A DNA stretch of 64,000 nt from Rhodeus uyekii. Its lineage: Eukaryota > Chordata > Actinopteri > Cypriniformes > Acheilognathidae. Position numbers and translations under genes: made by a program. The notes below the pieces were generated by a model. It made no database searches and was not told where the DNA came from. It worked only from the letters and a program-made list of their open reading frames with translations. Shown here in pieces: positions 11,722 through 24,100 of the stretch (position 1 is its first letter; the number at the start of each line of letters is the position of its first letter). The DNA lies in the NCBI GenBank assembly GCA_037043235.1, contig JAWRVZ010000139.1:262501-326500 (forward strand), read 5' to 3'.

Positions 11722-14700
11722 ATGACTGAGGTCAGTGTGAACAAACTCGACGCTCCCGCGAGATACGCACGTTTGAGCGGCGCGATGTGTTGTATGTGCG
11801 TCTGCCGCCGGCGGAGAGCAACACATGGCGCCGTTTGCACGAACAAACTGGTTTTTGATAGCGTTTCATATGTCATAAAGATGAATCTTGATTTACTCGT
11901 TCAGTCTTCTCAGTGTAAGTGAGTCTGGATGGAGTAATGCGGGTGTAACGCTGTAGTAACAGTGCACGAGAGCGCCATGTCTCCGTGGGTGTAGCCGCTG
12001 TGTTTCACGCATCCTCTCGAACCGCTACGTCGCATTTGTTCACACCCTGTAGATGAAACCTGCCCAAATCCTACTGTGACTCACAGACACACATCAGAGT
12101 AATCACCTCGTGTGGAAAAACATGCAATACATGTGAAATTATTATTTATATTCATGCATTTATCCAAAACGACTTGCGTTGCATTCTTGCTTTCCCTGGG
12201 AATCGAACTATAGACCTTGGCGTTGCAAGCGCTACTGTTTGAAACGCAGGAAAGCTTATGGAAGCCACAGAATAAAAGTAAATTGCGACTTTTCCCTCTT
12301 CAGAATTGTGAGAAAACATGGCAATTAGTGTTTTTTTATTATTCTGTTGCAGAAACAAGCATCTGTAATAATGGTACCTTTGACTTTTTATTGCATAATT
12401 TTCATAAAAACGTGGAATTGCATAAAAAAGCCAGTCTTTCCTCCGTTAGATTTGGTGTTTATACATTTTTTGTGAGTTTATCTAACAGTTCAGAACTGCT
12501 AGATGTAAACCTGCAGTTCAGAGGGGAAAAAAGGCAGAATTACGAGATAAAAAGTTGCAATTTCCTTTTTATTGTTTTTATTCCGTGGCGGAAACAAGCT
12601 TCCGTATATTATACTAATTCATTACTCCACACATTCTTCTGTTTTCTCTTTTGGGGTGAACTATACATTTAAATTAATTGAATTTGGAGGAAGACTAAAC
12701 CGTCTGCATGCATGTTAGTTCCTCTTTCACAACGCTCTCATTCATTGCTCAACATCCAGACGCTTTGGGAAGCTTTCCAATCAACCAAACGTACTTTAAT
12801 TCCAGGCTCTTACAGCTTTTTAAAATGCAAACTTAATAGTTCATTTGTAAGGAGAGTTGTTTCAGTATTGGAGAATGTTGTTTTTTTAGGCCGTAACCCG
12901 TGAAAAGCGTTGCGTGAAAAACGTTAACGGTTCTTCTCCAAAAATGCTTGGCGGTTGAAGGTGTGAGAAATGCGTTTAGTTTGTAGCTAGTCCTCATTCA
13001 CACTGAAATCTGATAACGTGTTGCCATGGGTGGACTGAGGTTTACTGGAACAGGAAGACGGACCGGCAGAAGTCAGAGAGCTTGGTGTGCGTGTCACGTA
13101 ATCAGGGCAAAGAATCACAGGCATAGTAAAGTGTGTGAGCGAGGGATGGAGTTTGCCCCCGTGATTACAGATCTGCTGAAAGCCGCCTTTATTGTGTGCT
13201 CATTGTGCCGTGGTTACGTAATCGCGTCATGTCTCCCACCAGCACTGGGAAGCAAGACTAAGGGTGTAAAACGGCCACGGCTAGAATCTTTTCAGGCCTC
13301 TTTGTAAGAAATAAGAATGACGGCTGAATGAAGTAGAGGGTTTATTAGAGCAGAGTCTAAAATGAATGGCGGTTTGGGTCTTGCAGTTACGTAAATATCC
13401 CAAACCATCAGCAAAATAAGTCATGGGATACCAGAATTGTGAATTTAGTGAGATGAAACCACTGGCTGTGTCTCTAACCACCTATCTTTATGCGAATTTT
13501 GGAATATTGCTTAAGCAACAATTCAAAACATGCGCTCGATTGAGGGAGATCAATTTTTATTCCGTATGAAGACATGCACATAAACTATGACGGAAACACG
13601 TTTGCCGAATAAATCTCTCAATGTGCGACAAAAACGTCAGGCGGCTTTTCCTCAGCATGGCTGTGATTGGATAACAGGACGAACCAGCGGACCAATCGCA
13701 TCGCAGCATCTCAGATGTTGGTTTGGTCTGAAACGCCGGGGTCAAAGACTCATCAGGTGAAGAAGCGTCTCGTACGATTGCGTTTATCGCGTTTCGTCTG
13801 ACGCACGGAGGAAAAAAGCCACGGTTTCTTCCCTTGATTGCAGAAACTTCCATTTTCATTGTAGAGGTTTTTGCCCCAATTTCCCTGGAAGTGACGATAT
13901 TGTTCTTCTGAACACGTGGGTTGGAAACATTTACATTTATGCATTTGGCAGACGCTTTATATCCAAAGCGACTTACATTGCATGATAATCAGTTCTTGCT
14001 TTCGCTAAGAATTGAACCCATGACCGTGGCGTTGCAAGCACCAATGCTGCAGGAAAGCATATTTCACATGGTTTGAAACAGTGCTTTATTTTTTTATTGT
14101 ATGTGCGATGTTCCAATCATGCTAATTAAATTCACATCTTTAGATGGAAGCATAGCTAGTAGGCCAGTCCTCAGAAAGGTATTGCTTTCAGTGATCTCAA
14201 AAGTCCTGAATCAGGATTACCGACTGGTGCTGTTGGTTTTCCGCAGGCTGAGTTTCAGAAAGCAGCAGAGGAGGTCAAACAGCTGAAATCCAAACCAACG
14301 GACGCTGAGATGCTGGAAATTTACAGTCTGTACAAACAGGCCACCGTAGGAGATGTTAACACAGGTGAGCTTCTCCAACACATGAAACGTTTGTCTATAA
14401 AACTGAATTGCCCCTCTTTAAATGCATGTGTGTTTTTTTCCCAGCTCGGCCGGGAATGTTGGACTTCACTGGAAAGGCTAAATGGGACGCCTGGGAGGCA
14501 AAGAAAGGTCAGTTTCTCCTCCCTGCCTCCAGAGGGCAGCGAGACGTCATTAGGGGCAATTTTGATCGGCAGACCAAACGGCAAGTCGTAGGGAGTTGAA
14601 ACTTTGAGGCATGTTTGTACCCACTTACAACGACACTAAGACTCGCCCCAATCGGCCTGATGGTGGCGCTACAGACATCAAAAGTGCTTAATGGGTCATA

Positions 14701-16767
14701 ACTCCTAAATCATTCATCGCAAGCTCAAGTATCTTATATTCTGGGAATCCTTGAACAAAATGGGTGTTTTTGAAATGTTTATTTTATTCATGAAAATAAA
14801 TGACGACCCACAGTGGGTATTTCATGCCACTTCTATGTTAATATTTATATAATAAATGTAAACTTTAATGAAATGATATCAGAATTTTTTTTTAAAGGAA
14901 CATTTTAATCCATTTTTGCACCTTTATTCTTCAAGTAAAGTGAGATTTTCACTCTTATGCTTGTCCTTTCCTCACTGGGAAGCGCTCACTCACATTAACT
15001 ACCCCTACACCCTCGGGCTCCTAGGAAGATCCTGTAAAATATGATGACATTTGCGCCGAATCTCTTTCACTTTTCTTTAATTTGGCTATCTGTAGTTTTC
15101 ATGTTGAAATGGACTAATAAGTGACTATTGTGCTTTGTGACATTTAAACCGGTCCTGGTTTAAAGGGTCTGGATCCAGGATCGGAACTTGAAAACGCAGT
15201 TTCATCCCCAGCAAATCGCACCCTAGAGATAATCTTGGTGCACCAATATAGGCTCAGTCTGTGGCTGCGTGAAAAAGGAGCAGCAACTGGCCACCTGGTG
15301 GCACTATGAAATAAAATCCAACGCACTAAAAGTGTTGAAAACTGGCATGCGGTCATCAGGTGTGATGAAGGGATGATGCAGGGACTCAGTAATGCAGAGG
15401 AAGTAGGCTTTGTATTCATGGAAAGTAAACAGAAACTACCCTGTGGGGAGAGAACAAGACATGAACACTCGACAGGACTAGACTCGACTTGCTCGAGGGG
15501 ACAGCTGGGAAAAAATGACCTGCCTACCCTTACGCTTTCGCGTAATTTTCTACGCTTTTTGACCCTTTATTACGCTATTCCGCCTTATGCGTCAAAATTA
15601 CGCTTTTTGCGATTGTTATTATTATTAATTTTTTTTTTTATTTTTTTTTTTTCCGTGTCCGACAATGATGCAATGGTCTAAATGTAGACCAGTATTTCGT
15701 ATCCCGTTTCCGGTTTCCGGTCTCTCAATGAATCTCAAACATGGCGTCAGAAGCTAAGCGTGCACGTGTGACTGTGATTGAAACGCGAAACTGATGAAGA
15801 GAGTGAAGTTTGTGTAACAGCTGGTATTGAAAAAAGAGGCAAGGCTCTCAAGAAATCAGCATATCAAAAGTGCCGAGATGAGTATTTTCAAAATTGGCCT
15901 TTTTTGAAACCTTCCACGAAAGGAGAAGGCATGATTTATTGCAAGATATGCGACCGCCATTTTTCAATAAGACACGGCGGGGCCTATGATTGCGAGCGGC
16001 ATATTGCAACGGCAGTGCATAAAGGAAATGCAAAAGACGTGATGCCATGCAAGACGATTGCAGCACATTTTGTTCAGATACAGCAGAGTGATGCAGAGTG
16101 ATGCTGTCAAGCAAGCAGACAGCATTATGAACGCAGAAATTGGCATGGCTGAAATGATAGCGGAATTAAATCTGCCACTGTCCACTGCTGATGCAATGGT
16201 ACAGTTTTTTAAGAATTCATTTCCCGATTCGAAAATCGCACAAGGTAATGTTATTTTTTATATATTTTATTTTCCACTATATTATTATTATAGATGACTG
16301 GCTTTTAATTTAAAAAATAGTCGAACATTTTCGGCTTTCTTATCTGTATAGGCCTATTTAATATTGAGTAAGATTTTAATAGACCTAGGCCTATATCTCA
16401 GCCACTAACACTATGCATTAGATAGTCTGAAATTCTTGTTCATTCAAGTACCTGTTGTTAGTATAATTAACTTCTTGAAACACAGTATTAAGTAATATTT
16501 TCGACAAAATGTAGACCTTATCTTTGCTTGACGACTTGTAGTTGTTTGATGAATTTTAATCATTTTATGAAATTGTAGCTTCTTCTCTTTTATTGCTTTT
16601 AATATGTGCCACATATTAAAAGCAATAAAAGAGAAGAAGCTACAATTACAATTTCACATTGTGGCCACAGTGGGATGTTTTTTAATTGTTGTATATGTAA
16701 AGTAATGTATCTTTATTAAGACACCCTGGCCTGATATCACCTTCATGGTGGACAGGGCTTGTCTCAC

Positions 16768-16806
<39 letters not shown>

Positions 16807-19415
16807 GTAATAGACAGTTTTATTCACTCATTCACATAGTTTTTAGTTTCACTTTGTTTATTCCACTAAATTGGATGATCTATCATCTTTATGATTAAGC
16901 TGTAACAGTGTAAATAATATCAATTATTAATTATGCACTGCCAGAATTGAGAAATAGACCTTAGGCTAGATATTGGTATTGTCAGTATTGACTATTCATT
17001 ATATGATTAAGAGGTCAAAGTAATGCCTTGTTATTTTATTTAGTTTATTTTATTTTAAGGTCTTTTATTTAAAAACAGTGGAAACAAAAGTGTCTATAGA
17101 TAATAATATAATTTACTGCAGCTTTTTTTGGCATGTAATTTTTTTAATTTTTATTTCCTACTTTTTCTGCTTATGCTGTTTTGGGGAACCACTTTTATTG
17201 AAACCATAGCAGTTTTTTTTATTGCAAAGAGGAGACATTCATTTATTGTTTTCCACAATCAGGGATGCAGTGCGGCAGGAGTAAAACAACAGCAATTGTT
17301 AAAGATATTACAACTTTTTTCTTTGTATCTTTGGTCGTTTTGAGTTGTCGTATGTCATGCATATTATTACACTTTCAAGTTACAAATTCCTCTTTTTAGG
17401 CTCATGGATTATGCTTTTCCCTTATGGTCAGGTAGGCAGGTCTGCGTGGAACCAGCAAAGGGCAGCAAACAAGAGGGGAATAAATAGGTTACATGAGGCA
17501 GGGGGAATTATGGAGAACAGGTGGTGCAAATCAAACAATAACAAGGGAACAAGATGGACGGGGTTACACAATTGACAGGGCGAGAGATGACACGAACACA
17601 CAGCCAATGCGGAGTGAGCCACGTGTCCACATGAAACTAGACGAGACAAAACACAACATGAAAGCATGCGGCTGATGAAGACATGAACCGCGTGCTACAG
17701 AGACGCGGACAAGATCGCGCACAGCCTGAGTGGCGTTGAAACGGTCACAAAACAGAGCGCACGAGCAAACACTCGTCTCATGCGCTCAGAACAAAAGACT
17801 AACACACAAAGCAGTGGTGTCCCAACCCTGAAACACAAACAGGACTAGGATCGGGGTCGAACACCATGCACCGCACACAAGACAAAGAACTTTGAAAAAA
17901 AAACCCGCACAGCTCAAGCTAGCCCCAAACCGCTGAATTGAATTGCCTTTTTTGGCTGTAAATGATCTTGCCGTCTTTGCAAAAAAGCAAGCAGCGCTGC
18001 TCAATACGTGGATCACAATCTACCGGTCGATGGCAAAGCTAGTGTTGATGGATCACATGGCATTAGTAAAGTAAACGTCAGCCCATCATTCATCCTCATT
18101 ATGAAATGTCACTTGATTGACGTACAGGGTAGCCAGTCTGACCTCTGACACATGAGATAGCCTCCAATTTATTTATTTTAAACTTAAGAAAGGGTATATG
18201 GGGGAGCTGGACAAAGTAAGAAGTCAAGTACTTATCACTTCCATATGTAGTTGGAGCTGAATTTTTTTTCACTCTGCCATTTTGGAAGTTCGTTTACTTC
18301 AATCTATCAGTCTGTCATCCCTATACCAAAGAAGGGAAATGTGGAGCGGCATTTTTGGACTGTTCATAAAAACTGAGAGGAAGAGGGTGAAGGAACTGAA
18401 ATCTCAGTTGTCCGAACAGCAGTTGTTTTGTACAAACTTCATAAATGTAGAGTTGTGTTGTGTAATATGGTTCATGTAGTTCTGCTGCACCAACATATAT
18501 TGTACATATAAATAATTCCCAATGCATTCATAGATAAATATATTTGTTGTATTTTTATAGTAGGTATATAATTTTGCCTCGGGGGTTGCAAAAAAGCGTT
18601 GTGATAACCGGTGATCGAGAAAACCAAAAGCCAATATGGCGATTTATTTCATGAAGTGATCAGCATGCTATAAAAATGTACATACACTGTATATGTTTGC
18701 TAACAACAAAAGGCATATGTGCACCAACTAACAGCAGAGATTTACCAGTATACAATAAAAAACACCTTCCATTCTCCATACAAACCTTTAATTATACTCT
18801 CCAACATTGCAAACACAATTTCACTCACAGCGTAAACACAGTCACAACACACATAAACACATTCGCTCATAACACAGTTCTGAAAGTATTGCACACGCGG
18901 TTACTATGGTTTCTTTACAAACTCTAAAATTCTTTGTTGCTTTTTGCCTTTAACGTTCTGCTTGAAAACAAAAGCTTCTAAGCTTCTATCGACGTCTTTG
19001 TCGATGTCAATGTAATCTGGGAACTCCTGGACAGTGATGGTGAACTCCTGTTCCTCTTCCAAGATAGCATCTGTAAAGCTTGATTTTTGTGCGAGTTGTT
19101 CTGCGGCTGTACGGCACTGACCGCAAGAGTGAGTGAAGCGTCATTGGAGTGAGCGATTATACAGACCGTGATGCTCGTGCAATGCGAACTCGGCGCATGC
19201 GCAGTGAACTCGGTACGATCATTAGTCACGGGGATCCAGATAACTGATGTGAAGTGGCGACTTTTTTCCTCTTTTGTGCGACATAAAAGAATCGACATAA
19301 CTAATAAGAAAATGCTAAGACAAATAGGGAATTTGGTGGTCCCACTTCAAAAACGTCATCATAACAGGGTTGGCGAGTTAACCGACCTCGAGCTCAGTGA
19401 GTTCCACTGTGTGTG

Positions 19416-19472
<57 letters not shown>

Positions 19473-19677
19473 GCAATACTATATTTTTCAGTTTGTTAAC
19501 TGTATAAAACTAAGTTATCTTCAAAAGCAGCTCACTGTGTGTGTGTGTGTGTGTGTGTGTCTCTGTCTCCCTCCATCTGTTTTTCTGTTCTTGCACATTT
19601 TAGGTCTGAGTAAGGATGATGCAGTGAAAGCTTACATTGCTAAGGTGGAGGAGCTGAAAGGGAAGTACGGGATCTAA
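11722..19677 (+). CDS. dbi: Acyl-CoA-binding protein / diazepam-binding inhibitor, 4 exons, 87 aa
   Basis: Exons 11722-11730 (only M-T-E), 14247-14364, 14445-14507 and 19604-19677; GT/AG borders, 264 nt in total. ACBP is a cytosolic four-helix bundle that binds medium- and long-chain acyl-CoA esters and delivers them to lipid-metabolism enzymes; its fragments can act on GABA-A receptors. Seen here: the ligand-site motif YKQATVGD at 32-39, the signature KAKWDAWEAKKG at 53-64, Y74 in the fourth helix, and the C-terminus VEELKGKYGI. Length is identical to the human protein (87 aa). The exon 1 split after three codons is the usual dbi gene structure. Intron 3 (5.1 kb) is full of repeats. An ATTAAA hexamer near 19983 is a candidate poly(A) signal. 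Testis-type dbi paralogues are less likely because of the gene neighbourhood. Confidence 0.96.
12012..12045. repeat. 34-bp direct repeat, downstream copy in dbi intron 1
   Basis: Exact match of 9627-9660. Flanks differ on both sides, so the shared segment is sharply bounded. Confidence 0.9.
12150..12256 (-). repeat. tRNA-derived SINE copy
   Basis: Degenerate member of the family at 1712; on the minus strand it has a tRNA-like part with the B-box changed to gattcccaggg, and a tail resembling caagtcgttttggataaatg. Confidence 0.55.
13928..14058 (-). repeat. tRNA-derived SINE copy with full tail
   Basis: In dbi intron 1. Minus strand reads ggttcaattct (B-box region), aagaactgattatcatgcaa, gtaagtcgctttggatataa, agcgtctgccaaatgcataa. 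This is one of the more complete copies. Confidence 0.7.
14600..15340. other. Repeat-rich stretch of dbi intron 3
   Basis: Contains ggagttgaaactttgaggca and gatggtggcgctacagaca, resembling a dispersed fish repeat; a related piece (gggcccaagcaccgattgtg) is at about 61353-61385. Boundaries and class are not clear. Confidence 0.25.
15734..16244 (+). pseudogene. Broken BED-type zinc-finger exon of hAT-transposase type
   Basis: Starts near an ATG at 15740 (MASEAKRARV), which soon runs into a stop; the open frame continues one base out of register from 15778. It encodes a BED-like finger with Cys-x2-Cys spacing (YCKICDRHFSI, about 15940-15970) and a His-rich second half (CERHIATAVHK). A 10-bp tandem duplication, cagagtgatg at 16084-16093 and 16094-16103, then breaks the frame. 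Removing one copy would join the two halves. The segment ends at a splice-donor-like cacaag/gtaatg (16245). Typical of the N-terminal exon of hAT transposases and genes derived from them. No terminal inverted repeat or target duplication was found, so whether this is a transposon remnant or a decayed host gene is open. Confidence 0.55.
16571..16647. repeat. Perfect palindrome, 38-bp arms, 1-bp spacer
   Basis: Left arm 16571-16608 (aattgtagcttcttctcttt ... aatatgtg) is the exact reverse complement of 16610-16647; the spacer is C at 16609. It would form an unbranched hairpin if transcribed within dbi intron 3. Confidence 0.95.
16768..16806. repeat. (ATA)n microsatellite
   Basis: Thirteen ATA/TAA units in dbi intron 3. 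Confidence 0.9.
17400..18010 (-). mobile_element. Remnant of an LTR retroelement
   Basis: Composition and phrases match the 55.5-56.9 kb element (catgaaagcatgcggctgatgaagacat against catgaaagcacatggccgatgtaaacac; ccgcgtgctacag against ccgtgtgctacac). Contains gaggggaataaataggttac, which reads as an LTR promoter-like segment on the minus strand. No complete LTR pair or long frame is visible. Confidence 0.4.
18577..19396 (-). mobile_element. Non-autonomous pogo/Tigger-like element, copy B
   Basis: Inverted copy of the element at 3872-4660; it includes the other end (gcaaaaaagcgttgtgataa) and finishes with gttggcgagttaaccgacct. Lies in dbi intron 3, about 200 bp before exon 4. The transposase C-terminal remnant is degenerate. 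Confidence 0.65.
19427..19469. repeat. (TA)n microsatellite
   Basis: About 20 TA units directly following pogo-like copy B. A separate (TG)13 tract follows at 19535-19560, close to dbi exon 4. Confidence 0.9.
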
Positions 19678-20099
19678 CGTTCGGACCCGTCACAGCCTGC
19701 CTTTACCTGTACTGTTGTGATTATAAAGCGCCTTCAGGCCTCCAGCGCGCCCCTCCCGCGGAGTTACGGTTCCACTGGAGCGCCGACTCGTTCCAGGCAT
19801 CTCGCAGGCCAAGAGAAATCGTCCACCAGCAACCATGTAGTGAAACGCACTAATGAATGCAAATGTATGCAATGCCATAAAATCACTCTTCAGTTTGTTT
19901 TGATAAGGAAAAACATTGGATTTCTCTTTAAGTTTGATGTTTGATTCTTTTTTTAATTGCAACCCCTGTGATAGATTTTCTGATTAAAAATGATTGGATG
20001 TATTTGTGTGTTGCATTCATTTCATAGCTAAATAGTTGTTTCAAGAGATGTAAAAAAAGTCTACAATTTATAGACTACTTGAGTTGATTTATTTTAGTA

Positions 20100-20256
20100 T
20101 ATTTCTGCATTTATCAGACGGTTTTATCCAAAGCGACTTGCATTGCATTCAAGAAACACATTGACATTCTAATCAGTTCTTGCTTTCCCTGGGAATTAAA
20201 CCCATGACCTTGATGTTGCAAGCGCCACTCTCTACTGTTTGAGACACAGGAAAGCC
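20100..20256 (-). repeat. tRNA-derived SINE copy
   Basis: Same family as 13928, with the tail atccaaagcgacttgcattg and body cagttcttgctttccctggg, in the interval between dbi and tmem37. Confidence 0.65.
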
Positions 20257-20984
20257 TGGTTTTCAGAGACAGACTTGTTAATCATCCCTCCCATTTCATA
20301 TGACCTGAATCAATATTTGATATGATCGGTCGTTGAGTGCAAGTTATGAGCTAGTCATCAAACCGACTGGACATTTACAAACATCCACCCAGTGCGTTCC
20401 TGAGGCGAAGGTCAAGAAAAGGGTTTCACAGAGTGTGTGCAAATACACAAGGAATTTGTTGTGCTTCCAGCATTGTTTTTATCTCACCCAAAGTCACATA
20501 CAGTCTGGAAAAGGGTCAAAGTCTGGCTAGAGAGCATAAATTGCTTTATGTTTTGGGTCACAGTCACCAGAAAGGGACTTTGGCTGCTCAATACTGATAA
20601 TCGACAGTTTAATCTGAAGAGAAACACTGTTTAGCAATACAGTATTCAGGGATTAATCCCTACTTTTAGTGCTGGGAGCAAAACAACGAAGACTATCTGA
20701 CTAATGACCAGTTATTCACCACTAGTGTCCCTTCCATACTGAAAATACATTAGTAATAAACCTGTAAAATATATGTATATATTATAACCAGTCTGGTTGA
20801 TCAGCTCCCAGAATTCCTGAAAAACTTTCCACACGATGAGTTTTGAGAAAAGTTTACAGGCTCATACAAATCAACCCTTTCTTCTTTACTGAATCATGAA
20901 GATCATGTTAAATCGCTGTTTTCAGAGCTGAACTATGAAACTAACTCTTGATGCTTGAGACTGCTCTCTTCAGTTAATGTTCAC

Positions 20985-21119
20985 TCCAACTCTCTCTGTC
21001 TCTCTCTCACACACACACTCTCACTCTCTTTCTGTCTCTCACACACACATACATACACACACACACACACTCTCTCTCTCACTCACACACACACTCTCTC
21101 TTTCTCACACACACACACT
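20985..21119. repeat. (CT)n/(CA)n tract in the tmem37 promoter or 5' UTR
   Basis: Alternating ctctct and acacac runs end only 25 bp before the tmem37 start codon, so they are either transcribed 5' UTR or core promoter. Confidence 0.8.
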
Positions 21120-21144
21120 GCTCTTGGCGGCTGTCGAAACCAAC

Positions 21145-24100
21145 ATGACGGCAATAACAATCAAGGTAATGTATTTTAAATGTTCATTTTACGTTTTGGG
21201 ATGAAGTTTTAACGTTTGGTTTGGATTAAAGGGAAATATAGGCGTCGTAATATTTAGTGCATTTGCGTTTCAAAGCAACACAGTGATGGCTTGTTTGTTT
21301 GGTCATGAGCACAACGCTGATTCTGCTGGTTTTCTTAATGCAGATTTATGCAACAAATGAGAATCGCTAACATTATGGACTATATTTTGGGGGGGGAAAG
21401 GTTTTCAGTTTTGTTCAAGGTTATTCCTTTACATTTATTCATTTAGCAGACGCTTTTATCCATTTTTTTTTATACAATTGCTAAAGTGCACGAGTGCTTT
21501 TTATTTTTATCAGTGTGGTTGAGGTGTGTGTGTGTGTGTGTGTGCGTGTGTGCGCGTGCGTGCGTGTGTTAGGTGGTCAGGAAAAGGTGAGTTAGTTCTG
21601 CAAGAAAGTGTCAGTGCTTTGAATTTGATGTGAAATTCAATTATTATTAAATCTTAACAAAGCAGCAGTTTTTCAACAGCAGAAGAACATGTAAAAGTAT
21701 GGGGTAATTGGGGTAAAAAGGCAGAATAATTACGATGATAATAATAAACACCTGCTGACTTTAACATCTGTTGACTTGATTCAGATGGGAAATATCCTTT
21801 ATCAAGATGTGTGTCAAACTTAAAGATGATCATCATATTTATAATGAAACTATCATATTAACAAATCAAAGATCAAATTTATTGTTACTACTTTAAATCT
21901 ATATTAAATTACTATGGGATCTCATTCAATCCTTTCAGAATCTTTACTTTTTCTTTAATAGTTGTTTCTGCATTACTTCTGTATTTTATATACAGTGGAA
22001 CCCGGTTATGTCGACGGCCTCAGGGGAAGCAAAAAAGCGTTGAGATAACCGAGGATCGAGAACCAACAGCCAATATGGCGATTCATTAGGTGAAGCGATC
22101 GGCATGCTATAAAAATGTAAATACACTGTATATGTTTGCTAACAACAAAAGGCATATGTGCAGCAACTAACAGCAGAGATTGTAACGGATACTTTATGTT
22201 TATGTTGGGAATATACCTTTAAGACGGTGTATTCTGTTGTGTGTGCTGTTCTGGTGTGAGTGTGCGCGGGGAGGAGAGTGTGTTTGAGTGAGGAGAGAGA
22301 TGCCGCTCTACCGCTGACTGTTATAAAGAATCATCTACTGTTTCTATTTTCCTTCTTTTATTTGCGATGTTTGTCAGTGTGTTTTCTTTTTCCTGGTTTG
22401 TACTTACAATCTTTACATGTTTGAGAAGAGTGTGAAACCCATCTATAAAGGCTCGTGTGACCAGTTTAATCACCTCGAGTTTTCTTTCATTTCCATTTAA
22501 CATCTGGGCAGTCGTCAAACACTCTGACAGCCGGTGCAAGATTTGCCAGTATACGATAAAAACCACCTTCGATTCTCGATACAAACCTTTAATTATATTC
22601 TCCAACAATTCAAACATAATTTCGCTCACAGCGTAAACACAGTCACACACACACAAACACATTCGCTCATAACACAGTCATTTAGCTCGGACACAGTTCT
22701 GATAGTATTGCACACGCGGTTACTATGGTTTCTTTACAAACTCTAAAATGCTTTGCTCCTTTTTGTCTTTAACGGTCTGCTTGAAAACAAATGCTTCTGA
22801 GCTTCTATCAGTAACAACGTCTTTGTCGATGTCAATGTAATCTGGGAATTCCTGGACAGTGAAGGTGAACTCCTGTTCCTCTTCCAAGATAGCATCTGTA
22901 AAGATTGGTTTTTGTGCAAGTTCTTCTGCGGCTGTACGGCACTGACCGCAAGAGTGAGTGAAGCGTCACCGTGATGCTCGTGCAACGCAAACTCAGTGCA
23001 TGCGCAGTGAACTCGGCACTATCATTAGTCACGGGATGAATTTGTCCCTCTTTTGTGCTCGAGATATCAGGGTTCGGTGATATAAGAGAATCGACATAAC
23101 CGATAAGAAAATGCAAAAACAATGAGGGAAAAACGTCGACATAATAGGGTTCACTTATCTCGAGTCACCTTGTATGCCCTTCCATGATGTCTTGTATTTT
23201 CTGTTTATAGTAATAGCAATATCACAGAGTGCTCCCTTTGTGATATGTGCCCTCAATGCACACTTTTCCATACTGAAGCGACTTCTTTCCGACAGTCAAA
23301 GTGGCGTTATGCCATGAAAGTGCATACTTGTAGGAAGACCGCAAGTGTTTAGGGAGCCATTTGGGACGGGGTCGTGTACTGAACACACACTCTTGTAACT
23401 CTGCAAGACTGTAAGCAGTGCTGGGAGTAATGCAGTACAAGTAACTTGAGTTATGTAATCAGATTACTTTTTTCAACAAAGTAGTAAAGTAATGTTACTT
23501 AACAAATTAAGATGAGAAATTAAAGTTACTTTTTCTTTGTTTTCCATGTATCTCCTGTCCTTGTCTTGAGAGAAATCAGGAGTCGTTTATTGTAGTTCTG
23601 GACTAAATCTGAGCATTTATTAATCTCGTGGTCACAAAAAAAATTCAGAATTCCTCAAAATGATTAAATTTGGTGAAATGCATAATCAGAATTTTATTTA
23701 AACCGCTAATAATTAAATATCAAATAAATATTCCTATGCATTTAATCTCACTTTATTGAATGATAAACTCATTGCTGACCTTCCATGATTCAGTTATAAC
23801 AATAAACAAAAAAACAACTTTATGTTTTTGTTGCTGAAGAGTGTTGAACTTTCTTCTTCTGCGTCCTTTTCATCTATTATCCAGAACGGTTTTATTGAGC
23901 TCGACTATACAGGTGCAAAAGGCCCTTTTTATTAGAAAAAGCAAAAAGTCCAGCCCTGGTGAGGAAAAATAAGGCAAATTATGTAACACATTACTTTTTA
24001 CTTTTACTAAAAATAGTAACTAAGTAATGCAATTAAATACTTCTTAAGGTAGTAATACAATATTGGAATGCATTACTTTTAAAAGAAATTTTCCACAACA

